Position numbers and translations under genes: made by a program
Shown: positions 40,645 to 49,058 of the stretch, piece by piece
How the letters are laid out: each line of letters opens with the position of its first letter
Numbering within the stretch: position 1 is the stretch's first letter
Notes under the pieces: model-generated
Told to the model about the DNA's origin: nothing
The model's database searches: none
Seen by the model: the letters and a program-made list of their open reading frames with translations, nothing else
Assembly: GCA_019233755.1 (NCBI GenBank)
Contig: JAFAMD010000018.1
Span: forward strand, 1-51,154
Direction: 5' to 3'
DNA from: Acidobacteriaceae bacterium
Lineage (GTDB): Bacteria; Acidobacteriota; Terriglobia; Bryobacterales; Bryobacteraceae
DNA length: 51,154 bases

Positions 40645-43600
40645 TCAGAAGTTGTACCGCAGCGAAAGCTGCAGATTGCGCGCGAGATTCGTCTTGCTGG
40701 TCACTTCGCCGAACTGGGACGAAGTGGGATTAAAGTTGGGAGTGTTCCAGTTCGGGTGATTGATGAAATCAAACGCTTCGGCACGGAACTCAAAGCCGCT
40801 GCGTTCATTTACCTGGAATGTCTTAAACAGACCGAGGTTCCAATTCTGGAATCCGGGACCATACACTGAGTCACGAACTCCCTGCTGCAGATTGAAGCTA
40901 CCTGCAGGAGGCGGTGTGACATTCGCGGTGAAGTACTTGGCGGAAGAAGCGTTTCCGGTAGGTCCGGCAAAACCGCCGGTTACAGTCGGAGTGCCATTCA
41001 AGACCCAGTATTGTCCCTGCGAACCGCAGCCAAAGCTACCGAATTCGCCAACGCCAGCGTAGTCGTTGTTCGTGCCTATGCCGCAAGGCGTGCCCGTCTG
41101 GAATTGTGCGATTCCGGTGATGGACCAGCCGCCCAAGAGCTTGCCACTCAGGTTGCTCTGGTTTTTGAAGAACGGCAGAACGTAGGTGTAGGTGATGACA
41201 GCCATTTGACGAGAGTCATATTCAGACGGCCCCCACAGGTTACTAGTGTTGTAAGTATCGGGCACGATATCGCGGTAGTTAGAGCTGTTGTCCATGCTCT
41301 TCGAGAGTGTATAGGCAAAGCTGAAAGTGGAGCCTTGCGCGAAACGCCTGCTCCAGGAGATTTGCAGAGCGTTGTAAGTGGAGTTAACACCGCTTTCTTC
41401 TTCCTGGATGGCGGCAAAGCCCCTATAGGGGCGGAGTGCGTTGGTTGCGACGCCGGGGTTCGCCTGGACGGATCCAACCTGAGGCTGATTGATGTCGTAG
41501 ACATCCCAAGCGTGCAGGCCGCGGTGACCGACATAGGCGACCGAGAGCAGCGTCTTCCAGAACAGCTCACGTTCGACAGTGAAGTTCCAGTTCCAGGACT
41601 CCGGCGGATTCAGATTCGGATTCAGCGTAGTCATCGTCAACGGAGCGGCTATTCCCGGCTTCAGCGAAGCTCCAGGATTGTCCACTTTGACGTTGGTAAC
41701 GGTGACGAACGGCTGGAACGGAGAGTTGCCGCCCGGGAAAATATTATCTAGCAGGCCCATGCGGGTAAGGAAGCGGCCGCCGCCGGCCCGGATGACCGTT
41801 TTGCTGTCCATCTGGTAGGCGATACCCAGACGCGGCTGGAACTGATTCGTGACGTGCACATACGACTTCGAGATGCTCGGATCGAAAAGGCTGGTACAGG
41901 ATGCTCCGTCACAGACCGGCTGAGAAGCGGCCAGCACGCGTCCTTGCGCGGAACTGGGGAACTGACTGAATCCCGGAATCACAACGCCGTTGTAAGGGTT
42001 GCCGGTTCCGAGAATTACGTTGCCAGTCTTCGGATCGACCTGTACGGCTTGAGCGGGATTATACAGGCTGCCGTTGAAGTAATCCGCGTTCCCCCATAGG
42101 GCGTAGAACGGCACGATGGTGGTTTCACGGACGCCATAGTTGATGTGCAGCTTTGGAGTGACCTGCCAGGAATCCTGTGCAAAGGCTTCGTACATCTGAC
42201 CGCGCCACGCGGTGTACGCGCGAGGGCCGATTTCGGTGTAGCTGTCAGCGTATCCGGTAGCCAGGTTCGCGAGACCGACGCCCGACGTCGCACCGGTGCC
42301 AGTATCTGTGAAGGTGAATGTTCCGTTCTGGTTGTTGCTGCCACCCGGAACGGTATTTACGTTGATCTGGTCCTCGTCATTCTCACCCGAGTATTCGAAA
42401 GAAAAACCGAACTTAAATGTATGGTTGCCGGCGACCTTGGTCAAGCTATCGGATGCCGTGTAGATAGGCCCGGAAGAGTGCGACGGATAGGGACCGCCGG
42501 CAAGGCCGTAAAACGTGGGAACGTTGACGGTTGGAATCTTGCCGGTAATGTCTTTCCCGCCGAAGATATAGGGATAGGTAATCGGCGGATTCATATTCTG
42601 CCGGTTGAAGCCGAGCAAAGACGTGTTGACGGGTATATACACATCATCCAGACTCACCGTCACCCTTGCCTCATTGACCATAGTCGGACTTATCGTCGAG
42701 GTCCAGGAAAGAGTATTGGTCTGGTTTGGCCGTTTGAAGTACTTGCCGGTCAATCCCGATCCTTGATCGAATGGCTGGTATTCGAAATAACCGAAATCGG
42801 TGCGGCGGAAGGCGATGTGGTTGTTATCGTTCAGCAGGAAGTCACCGTTGAGAGTGCCTTTACGCTGATTGATGGGGTGTGCCGCCTGCGCAATCCAGTT
42901 CTGGGTGCCCTGCTGGAAGCCGGGAGTCGGCATGGGATAGGCGTTCAGAATCGCCATACCGTTCGGGCTGAGGAAATTCGCCGGAATGACGTTGCCTGGG
43001 ATCGGTTGACAGGTGGGAGCACCTAACTTGGGGCACGTGCCCGGATAGTAGAGCTGCGTTATGCCCTTGTAGAAAGGATTGGGACTTAGTAATTCGCTGA
43101 AGTTGCCTTCGCGCATCAACGCAGTGGGCACGGCCTGAGTCTGAGTATCAGTGAAACGGTAGCGGGTCCACTCTTCGGCCACGAAGAAGAACAGTTTCTG
43201 GCGCATCGACTTAGGCAGGCCGGGAGACCACATGGGGCCACCGATGTCGAACCCGAAATCGTTATAACGGAACGGCGATGCAAAGTTGGTGCTCTTGCTG
43301 AGATTGCGCTGCCAGGTGTTGGCATTCAGGTCGGAATTGCGGAAGTATTCGAAGAGCGCGCCATGGAAGTCCGTGGTGCCGCTCTTGGTCACGATGCGGA
43401 TCTGACCGCCGGCGGCACGGCCGTACTCGGCGTCGTAGTCGGCGGTGAGAACCTCAATTTCCTGGGTTGCGTCGACGTTCGGCACGGCGATGCCGGTGCC
43501 GTTCGCGCGCGTGCGGACCGCCGGCGCGCCGTCCATGGTGATGAGCGTATCCTGCGAGCGGGCGCCGTTGATGGAATAGCCGCCATTCGTGAGACTAAAG

Positions 43601-44136
43601 TTGAAGTCGCCGAGCGTGGAACCGCTGCGGATGCCGGGCACCAACGATGCCATGTACAGCGGGTTGCGGCCATTCAACTCCTGCGCCTGAATCTGGCGCG
43701 AAGTCACGTTGGTCTGTACCGCAGCGGATTCGGTTTGCAGCGCAGACGCAGTGGCTGAAACTTCCACTGTCTCGGTGGCTTGTCCTACCGAAAGATTGGC
43801 ATCCAGCGCCAGAGCAGAGCTGGGATCGAGTTTGTTGTGAGTACTTTCGAATTTCTTGAAACCCTGAGATTCAGCAGCCAAGCCATAATAGCCGGGTTGA
43901 AGATTTGGAATGGTGTAGTGCCCTTGCGAGTCGGAATTGACAACGTGTTCTTCGCCGGTGCCCTCATTGCGAATCGTTATTTTTGCACCCGGAACCACGG
44001 CGCCAGTTTGATCTCTGATAAATCCTGAGACGGTTCCAACGTCCGATTGGGCCAAAGCCGGTATCGTCATCGCCAGACACAGAGCGATTGTCAGGCCAAG
44101 ACGCGACAAGGTCCTGGCCAGCAGACCTTTTTGCAT
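40645..44136 (-). CDS. TonB-dependent receptor with carboxypeptidase-regulatory-like domain
   Basis: This is a 1163-residue outer-membrane protein. A signal peptide (about 1-29, ending IPALA-Q) is followed by a carboxypeptidase-regulatory-like beta-sandwich (about 33-115: VSGFIRDQTGAVVPGAKITI). Next comes a plug region with NGGYSINGARSQDTLITMDG and AAGGQIRIVTKSGTTDFHG, and then a long beta-barrel. It ends in aromatic LSLRYNF, the usual signal for the barrel assembly machinery. This is the OAR-like architecture very common in Acidobacteria, where such receptors import unknown large substrates with TonB energy. No TonB box is obvious. An intrinsic terminator follows. Confidence 0.94.
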   Translation of the reverse strand: MQKGLLARTLSRLGLTIALCLAMTIPALAQSDVGTVSGFIRDQTGAVVPGAKITIRNEGTGEEHVVNSDSQGHYTIPNLQPGYYGLAAESQGFKKFESTHNKLDPSSALALDANLSVGQATETVEVSATASALQTESAAVQTNVTSRQIQAQELNGRNPLYMASLVPGIRSGSTLGDFNFSLTNGGYSINGARSQDTLITMDGAPAVRTRANGTGIAVPNVDATQEIEVLTADYDAEYGRAAGGQIRIVTKSGTTDFHGALFEYFRNSDLNANTWQRNLSKSTNFASPFRYNDFGFDIGGPMWSPGLPKSMRQKLFFFVAEEWTRYRFTDTQTQAVPTALMREGNFSELLSPNPFYKGITQLYYPGTCPKLGAPTCQPIPGNVIPANFLSPNGMAILNAYPMPTPGFQQGTQNWIAQAAHPINQRKGTLNGDFLLNDNNHIAFRRTDFGYFEYQPFDQGSGLTGKYFKRPNQTNTLSWTSTISPTMVNEARVTVSLDDVYIPVNTSLLGFNRQNMNPPITYPYIFGGKDITGKIPTVNVPTFYGLAGGPYPSHSSGPIYTASDSLTKVAGNHTFKFGFSFEYSGENDEDQINVNTVPGGSNNQNGTFTFTDTGTGATSGVGLANLATGYADSYTEIGPRAYTAWRGQMYEAFAQDSWQVTPKLHINYGVRETTIVPFYALWGNADYFNGSLYNPAQAVQVDPKTGNVILGTGNPYNGVVIPGFSQFPSSAQGRVLAASQPVCDGASCTSLFDPSISKSYVHVTNQFQPRLGIAYQMDSKTVIRAGGGRFLTRMGLLDNIFPGGNSPFQPFVTVTNVKVDNPGASLKPGIAAPLTMTTLNPNLNPPESWNWNFTVERELFWKTLLSVAYVGHRGLHAWDVYDINQPQVGSVQANPGVATNALRPYRGFAAIQEEESGVNSTYNALQISWSRRFAQGSTFSFAYTLSKSMDNSSNYRDIVPDTYNTSNLWGPSEYDSRQMAVITYTYVLPFFKNQSNLSGKLLGGWSITGIAQFQTGTPCGIGTNNDYAGVGEFGSFGCGSQGQYWVLNGTPTVTGGFAGPTGNASSAKYFTANVTPPPAGSFNLQQGVRDSVYGPGFQNWNLGLFKTFQVNERSGFEFRAEAFDFINHPNWNTPNFNPTSSQFGEVTSKTNLARNLQLSLRYNF

Positions 44137-44162
44137 AGATCCCCCAGATATTTTTTGAAAGA

Positions 44163-44196
44163 TGGCAGACTACAGGCGATGAAGCCTGTACCCCAT
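44163..44196. repeat. REP-like palindrome in the receptor's 5' leader
   Basis: TACAGGC-GATGAA-GCCTGTA (44171-44190) is a perfect 7-bp stem, within the first ~50 bp before the receptor start. Sequences of the form ACAGGC...GCCTGT recur between genes in Acidobacteria as I recall, so this may be a dispersed repeat rather than a specific regulator. Confidence 0.45.
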
Positions 44197-44298
44197 GAAG
44201 CTAGGAGCAACCCTACTGTTGAGTAAGTATACGTGGTGAATGTTCCCAGATTCAACCCGTTTAGGGCGAATTTTGGGTGACAAATTGATCACAACCGG

Positions 44299-44652
44299 TT
44301 ACAGGGCGGGTGGTTTGTATTGAGCCGGCCGGGCAGTGGCGATCGGGTCCGTAAACTGACGGACGAAGTGCGACGGATCGAACTGCAGGCCGACATACGG
44401 GAATCGCCGAAGCGTCTGAATAACGCTTCGAACCCGACGCCGCTGGTCGCGATGTTTTCGTTGGGGATAGGGCTCCCATAGAAGGCGGACATGATTGCGT
44501 TCGCAGGCCGGGAATTATTTTTCGTTGTAAATGCGAACAATCTCGTCCACCTGATCCTGGAAGGACAAGTTGGGGTTCTTACCGGACTGAGTCTCCATAT
44601 ATGGTACGTTCAGTTTGCCGGCGAGTTCGATCGCCTTGACGAAAGAGTCATT
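44299..44652 (-). pseudogene. Decayed sugar phosphate isomerase/epimerase gene
   Basis: Four pieces in different minus-strand frames line up, in order, with one xylose-isomerase-like TIM-barrel protein: NDSFVKAIELAGKLNVPYME with TQSGKNPNLSFQDQVDEIVR (ending in a TAA near 44517), then RNHVRLLWEPYP, then NENIATSGVGFEALFRRFGD, then RFPYVGLQFDPSHFVRQFTD with PIATARPA, before a stop at 44299. At least two frameshifts and missing ends make it non-functional. It lies between two TonB receptor genes. Confidence 0.75.
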
Positions 44653-44714
44653 GACGGCTTACGCTTTTCGAGATCCGCGGCGGTGCGGCACGACTGAGAG
44701 CCGTTGCTGAAGAA

Positions 44715-47552
44715 TCAGAAGCTGTACTGTACCCCGAATCTTACAGATCTTGGCGCCTGGATCTCGACCGGCAGGCGGGCGTTGAAGTTGGTTCCTGTGA
44801 GGTCATTTTCCTGAATTCGATTCCCGGAGTTTGTGACGTTCAATACGTCAACGGAGAAGCCTATCCGTCCTTTGGGTAGTGCGAAGGTTCGTGCAAGACG
44901 CAGATTCCAGTTCAAGACATACTCGGCGCGATTGCCGCCTTCCGGGCTGCCGCGGAGCGTAGTGGCAACAACCATCGGGCCCTGGGCGAGTCCGGTGACG
45001 AGTAATTCTCGCGCGAAGGGAAGTCCGTCGAGGTAGTCCGCTACATTGACGATTTCGAGGCCACCCAGTTTGGGTGGAAGCCGAGAGATCGTTTCAATTT
45101 TTCCCAGAAAAGAGCGGTCGAAGAAGTCATGACCGGTGGCGTTGATCAAGGTATTCGGATCCTGGTAAAGCGCGCCGATCACGCCTGAATCATTTTCGAG
45201 AGAACCGTTGCCGGGGTTTGTAGGACCAAATGATTTTTCGGTTGTGAAGGAAACGTGGAGATCGAGATACTTATGGCTTGTAAATACTTCGGCGGTGAAA
45301 CCCTCGTAGAGCATGCGAAGATCAGACGGATTGGTTAGCAGAAATTCGTCCTGGCCGAAGGTCGCGGGGTTTTGCTGATATACGGTAAGCCGGCGGTCGT
45401 CGAAGGTGCCAAAGATGCCATCGGGCCCGGGATCGAGAATCGTAACAGGCTGGTAAGCCTGAGCCGGCACACCAACGTCAGTCGCGGCGATCCGGCCTTT
45501 TTCATCGCGGCGGAATAACTGGATGCGCAGCGATGTCCGGGAGCCGACCGAAGCGGCTGCACCGATGTCAAACTCGTCCGCGTAAGGACGGCTCAGAGAG
45601 GGTGAGATCGTCGCATAAGCACCGCCGAAACGGCGCAGAAATTGACCCTCTTCGTCCGGCTGAAAGACCCTATCGCCGTTTCGGTCATTCCATTGGTACA
45701 CGAGACCGCTCAGGCTATTGGGGTTTGCGAAATCAAGATAGTGACCGGCCAAAGGCGCATAGGTTCTGCTGTACGAACCCTGAAAGGTCAAGCGCTCGAG
45801 GCCCGGCAGAGAAAACGCAAGACCGGCATGCGGCGAGGCGGTGTTCCAGTCAATGAGATCTGCTCTCCCGGGGAACTGCCTTGCCGGCACGAATACTCCC
45901 GGAGGACTGCCTTGGGCGGGCAGGGAGCCTCGCGAAAAATCGCCCAACACGCCGAGGTCAATTCTGAACCAACGGGCCATTTCGATCTGGTCGCGAATGT
46001 AGGCCGTGAAAGACTGCACGCGTGTCCGACTGTCAAGCGGCGTGTTCAGCTCCACGACATAAGCAGGAACGCCCGCTGCGGTGATCAGATCCAAATCCGA
46101 CGGCGCGTTGAAGCGGTTTTGAGCATTCGACCTTTGCCAATCGCCTCCGAGTATGAGGCGGTGCGTTTGAGGCCCAAGCCGAACATCCCCGAGCTGCAGC
46201 ATGGCGCGCAGCGACTGGCTCTGCCGGACCGCCAGGTTGGATAGCGGCGCCGGACCGGTGACGACAGCGCCCAGCAGGTCTGTGCTGCTCTGCTGGTTCT
46301 GCGCGCCGGCTCCTGCTCCAGTATCGAGGTGTGCGATCGAGGCGCCGTACTTCACTTCCAACAAGCCGGAATGCAGACTCGCGGGGAACTGGTGTGTCCA
46401 GCCGGCCTGGAAGAGGTCGAGATGGTCCACTTCGGAAAGCCCGCTGAAGCCGTAGGGACTTTCATAAGCCGGCATGATGCGCCAGCCTATGAGAGCTTCA
46501 AGGCCAAGAGGTTCGCCCCAATTGGAAAGGTTGATGCGCGAACCGGTGAAAAGAAAACTTACCTGGTCTTTCGAGGTCAGTTGGACGCGGCTGTTGAAGT
46601 TACCGAAAAGCAAGCGGGTATGCAGATTGTTACCGGGCGCCCCAATGGGAACGGTTTGCGATGCCCATTGGCCGGCGGCGGAGAGGAACACGTCGGCGCG
46701 GCTACCTATGGGTCCGCTGAGTTCGACGCGATCTCTGGTAAACCAGTTGTACTGCGATGGTTGCTTCAGGATTCCACGGTTAGCGGGGGCCGGAAGGTTG
46801 CCGGATGACAGCGCCGCACCGGTTTCGGACGATTCGAGCAGGCCGTGCCAGCGCTCGCCTGCTGTTCGGGAGAACAGGCCGATTTCGGAAGCAAAGGCAT
46901 TGGCATTATTTGAATTAGGCGTATTTTTTACGGTGACTGCGTCGAGGGCCTGCACATCCGGGAACACGAGAGGATATCCGGGCTGATAGGAATCCGTAGC
47001 GTCGACGCCTTCCACGCTGAATCCTGTTCCTGTCCAGGAGAATGACCGATGCGAGATAAGCGGAATGCGTGTATTTTGGAGGCCTGTGAAATCGAGCGGC
47101 TGGACGACGGTACCTGTATCTTCGCGGAGCAGAGTGCCCGCAAGAGTAAGGGATTCGGGGAAACTGTGTAAGTCGGCAGTGTTCGGCGTTATTACAAAGC
47201 GCGTTGTCGGGTTAGCCCCGACCGTCATCAAGATCCGGCTTACTTTCGACGGAGAAACATGCATCTCGACGGCAGGAGTCGCATCGATTCCGGAACCGGC
47301 GTGGATCTGATAAACGCCGTGCGGCAGAATGAGTCGGAAATTTCCATCGGAATCTGAGCTTACGGACCAGCGTGATGCTCGCGCGGGGCCTGTCGCGATG
47401 ATTTCCACTCCGCTCTGAGGGGTGCCTGAGGAATCGTTGACGGTACCCTGCACGATGCCGGTTGTGAGCTGTGCCAGGAGGGGGCTGGATATGGGAAGCA
47501 GCAACAGCAGCCTGCACGTGACGGTGAGCAGTCTCTGGTCGAAATGCGGCAA
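44715..47552 (-). CDS. TonB-dependent receptor-like protein with carboxypeptidase-regulatory-like domain
   Basis: This is a 945-residue outer-membrane protein. A signal peptide (about 5-27, LLLLLPISSPLLAQ) is followed by a regulatory-like beta-sandwich (IVQGTVNDSSGTPQSGVEII). After it comes a plug-like part with GTGFSVEGVDATDSYQPGYP, and then a beta-barrel ending SVRFGVQYSF. It is smaller and different in sequence from the 1163-residue receptor. TTG 47552 is the likely start, with AGGTG upstream. It is divergent from an exported amidohydrolase, so receptor and enzyme may serve one scavenging route; that is inference. Confidence 0.88.
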   Translation of the reverse strand: MPHFDQRLLTVTCRLLLLLPISSPLLAQLTTGIVQGTVNDSSGTPQSGVEIIATGPARASRWSVSSDSDGNFRLILPHGVYQIHAGSGIDATPAVEMHVSPSKVSRILMTVGANPTTRFVITPNTADLHSFPESLTLAGTLLREDTGTVVQPLDFTGLQNTRIPLISHRSFSWTGTGFSVEGVDATDSYQPGYPLVFPDVQALDAVTVKNTPNSNNANAFASEIGLFSRTAGERWHGLLESSETGAALSSGNLPAPANRGILKQPSQYNWFTRDRVELSGPIGSRADVFLSAAGQWASQTVPIGAPGNNLHTRLLFGNFNSRVQLTSKDQVSFLFTGSRINLSNWGEPLGLEALIGWRIMPAYESPYGFSGLSEVDHLDLFQAGWTHQFPASLHSGLLEVKYGASIAHLDTGAGAGAQNQQSSTDLLGAVVTGPAPLSNLAVRQSQSLRAMLQLGDVRLGPQTHRLILGGDWQRSNAQNRFNAPSDLDLITAAGVPAYVVELNTPLDSRTRVQSFTAYIRDQIEMARWFRIDLGVLGDFSRGSLPAQGSPPGVFVPARQFPGRADLIDWNTASPHAGLAFSLPGLERLTFQGSYSRTYAPLAGHYLDFANPNSLSGLVYQWNDRNGDRVFQPDEEGQFLRRFGGAYATISPSLSRPYADEFDIGAAASVGSRTSLRIQLFRRDEKGRIAATDVGVPAQAYQPVTILDPGPDGIFGTFDDRRLTVYQQNPATFGQDEFLLTNPSDLRMLYEGFTAEVFTSHKYLDLHVSFTTEKSFGPTNPGNGSLENDSGVIGALYQDPNTLINATGHDFFDRSFLGKIETISRLPPKLGGLEIVNVADYLDGLPFARELLVTGLAQGPMVVATTLRGSPEGGNRAEYVLNWNLRLARTFALPKGRIGFSVDVLNVTNSGNRIQENDLTGTNFNARLPVEIQAPRSVRFGVQYSF

Positions 47553-47617
47553 GCTTCAGCACCTGATGTTAAGCGATACCACCAGTTCAACACCTGTAAT
47601 ACAATCGGACGGCCTTC

Positions 47618-49048
47618 ATGCGGATTATCCTTCCTCTTCTTACCGCCGCCGCCATTGTGTCGTGCGCTCCTGCTTTGGCACAAGAGGGACTTACGCCGGG
47701 CACCAAACCTTTCATTGCTTTTGACGAACCGATGGTTGCGCTCACGCATGTGCGCGTCATTGACGGCACTGGCGCACCGGCGCGGACAGATCAGACGATT
47801 CTTGTCGATCACGGCAAGATCTCGGCATTCGGTAGCGCTTCGTCGGTAAGCATTCCGGCGGGCGTCAAGGAGATGGATCTCACCGGCGATACGGTTTACC
47901 CAGGGCTGGTGGGAATGCACGAACACCTGTTTTATCCGTCAGGCAGCGGGATCGCAATGTATAACGAGCAGGCATTCAGCGCAACGCGGCTCTATCTGGC
48001 CTCCGGCGTGACATCGATACGCACGGCAGGGTCGCTCGAACCGTATACCGACCTGAATGTCAAGAAGCAGGTCAACGCGGGGCAGATGCCCGGACCGAAG
48101 ATGGATGTGACCGGACCCTATATTGAAGGTCCGAACGGTTTCGCCATTCAGATGCCGATTGTGAACTCGCCCGACGATGCGCGGCGGCTGGTGGATTACT
48201 GGGTGCAGGAGGGCGCAACATCGTTCAAGGCGTATATGAACCTTTCGCATGATGCGCTCGCTGCGATTCAAGAAGCGCACCGGCATGGAATCAGGATTAC
48301 AGGACATTTGTGCTCGGTCGGCTTCACGGAAGCCGCAGAGTTGGGCATCGATGACCTGGAGCACGGGCTGCTCGTGGACAGCGAATTTACACCGGGTAAG
48401 CAGCGCGACGTGTGCCCCGATCAGTGGAAGACCATTGGCGTCATCGAAAAGCTGGACTTAACGAGCGCTGAAGTGCAGCGGATGATCCACACGCTGGTGG
48501 AGAGGATAGTAGCGATTACTTCGACGCTCGCGGTGTTTGAGGCGATGCTGCCGGGGCGCCCGCCGCTCGAGCAGCGCGTGCTGGATACGATGTCGCCGCA
48601 AGCGGCTGAGAGCTATCTCGCAGCGAAGGACCGCGCAGTGGATAATCCGCGATTCCGCAACGCTTCGTTCCTCAAAAAGGAGATGGAGTTTGAGCGCGAG
48701 TTTGCACGTACTGGAGGCTTGCTGATTGCGGGTTGCGATCCAACCGGGAATGGCGGCGCGCTGCCAGGCTTTGGGGATCAACGCAATCTGGAACTGCTGG
48801 TGGAGGCCGGCTTCACCCCTGAACAGGCGATCAAAATTTACACTTACAATGGCGCGCTATACGAAGGGCAGGCAGATCATATCGGCACCATCGCTGAGAG
48901 CAAGGCCGCCGACCTGGTGGTGGTAGCTGGCGACCCATCGACGCATATCGCAGACGTAGAGAAAGTAAAGTTCGTCATGAAGGACGGGCTTGCATATGAC
49001 CCAGCTAAGTTGATCGATTCGGTTCGCGGCGCGGTTGGTATTCATTAA
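47618..49048 (+). CDS. Exported amidohydrolase
   Basis: This is a 476-residue protein with a signal peptide (ILPLLTAAAIVSCAPALA; the Cys in IVSC may make it a lipoprotein). The TIM-barrel amidohydrolase motifs are in place: HEH in LVGMHEHLF, Lys in SFKAYMNLS (metal-bridging), His in RITGHLCSV, His in DDLEHGLL, and Asp in LIAGCDPTG. Together they give the binuclear site of imidazolonepropionase- or dipeptidase-type enzymes. It probably cleaves cyclic amides or peptides in the periplasm. The S9 peptidase gene starts 10 bp downstream, so they form an operon. Confidence 0.93.
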   Translation: MRIILPLLTAAAIVSCAPALAQEGLTPGTKPFIAFDEPMVALTHVRVIDGTGAPARTDQTILVDHGKISAFGSASSVSIPAGVKEMDLTGDTVYPGLVGMHEHLFYPSGSGIAMYNEQAFSATRLYLASGVTSIRTAGSLEPYTDLNVKKQVNAGQMPGPKMDVTGPYIEGPNGFAIQMPIVNSPDDARRLVDYWVQEGATSFKAYMNLSHDALAAIQEAHRHGIRITGHLCSVGFTEAAELGIDDLEHGLLVDSEFTPGKQRDVCPDQWKTIGVIEKLDLTSAEVQRMIHTLVERIVAITSTLAVFEAMLPGRPPLEQRVLDTMSPQAAESYLAAKDRAVDNPRFRNASFLKKEMEFEREFARTGGLLIAGCDPTGNGGALPGFGDQRNLELLVEAGFTPEQAIKIYTYNGALYEGQADHIGTIAESKAADLVVVAGDPSTHIADVEKVKFVMKDGLAYDPAKLIDSVRGAVGIH

Positions 49049-49058
49049 GTTAAGAATT

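Noticed and set aside
42145..43026. 293-codon open frame opposite the large TonB receptor
   Set aside because: Antisense of the receptor barrel; no recognisable domain.
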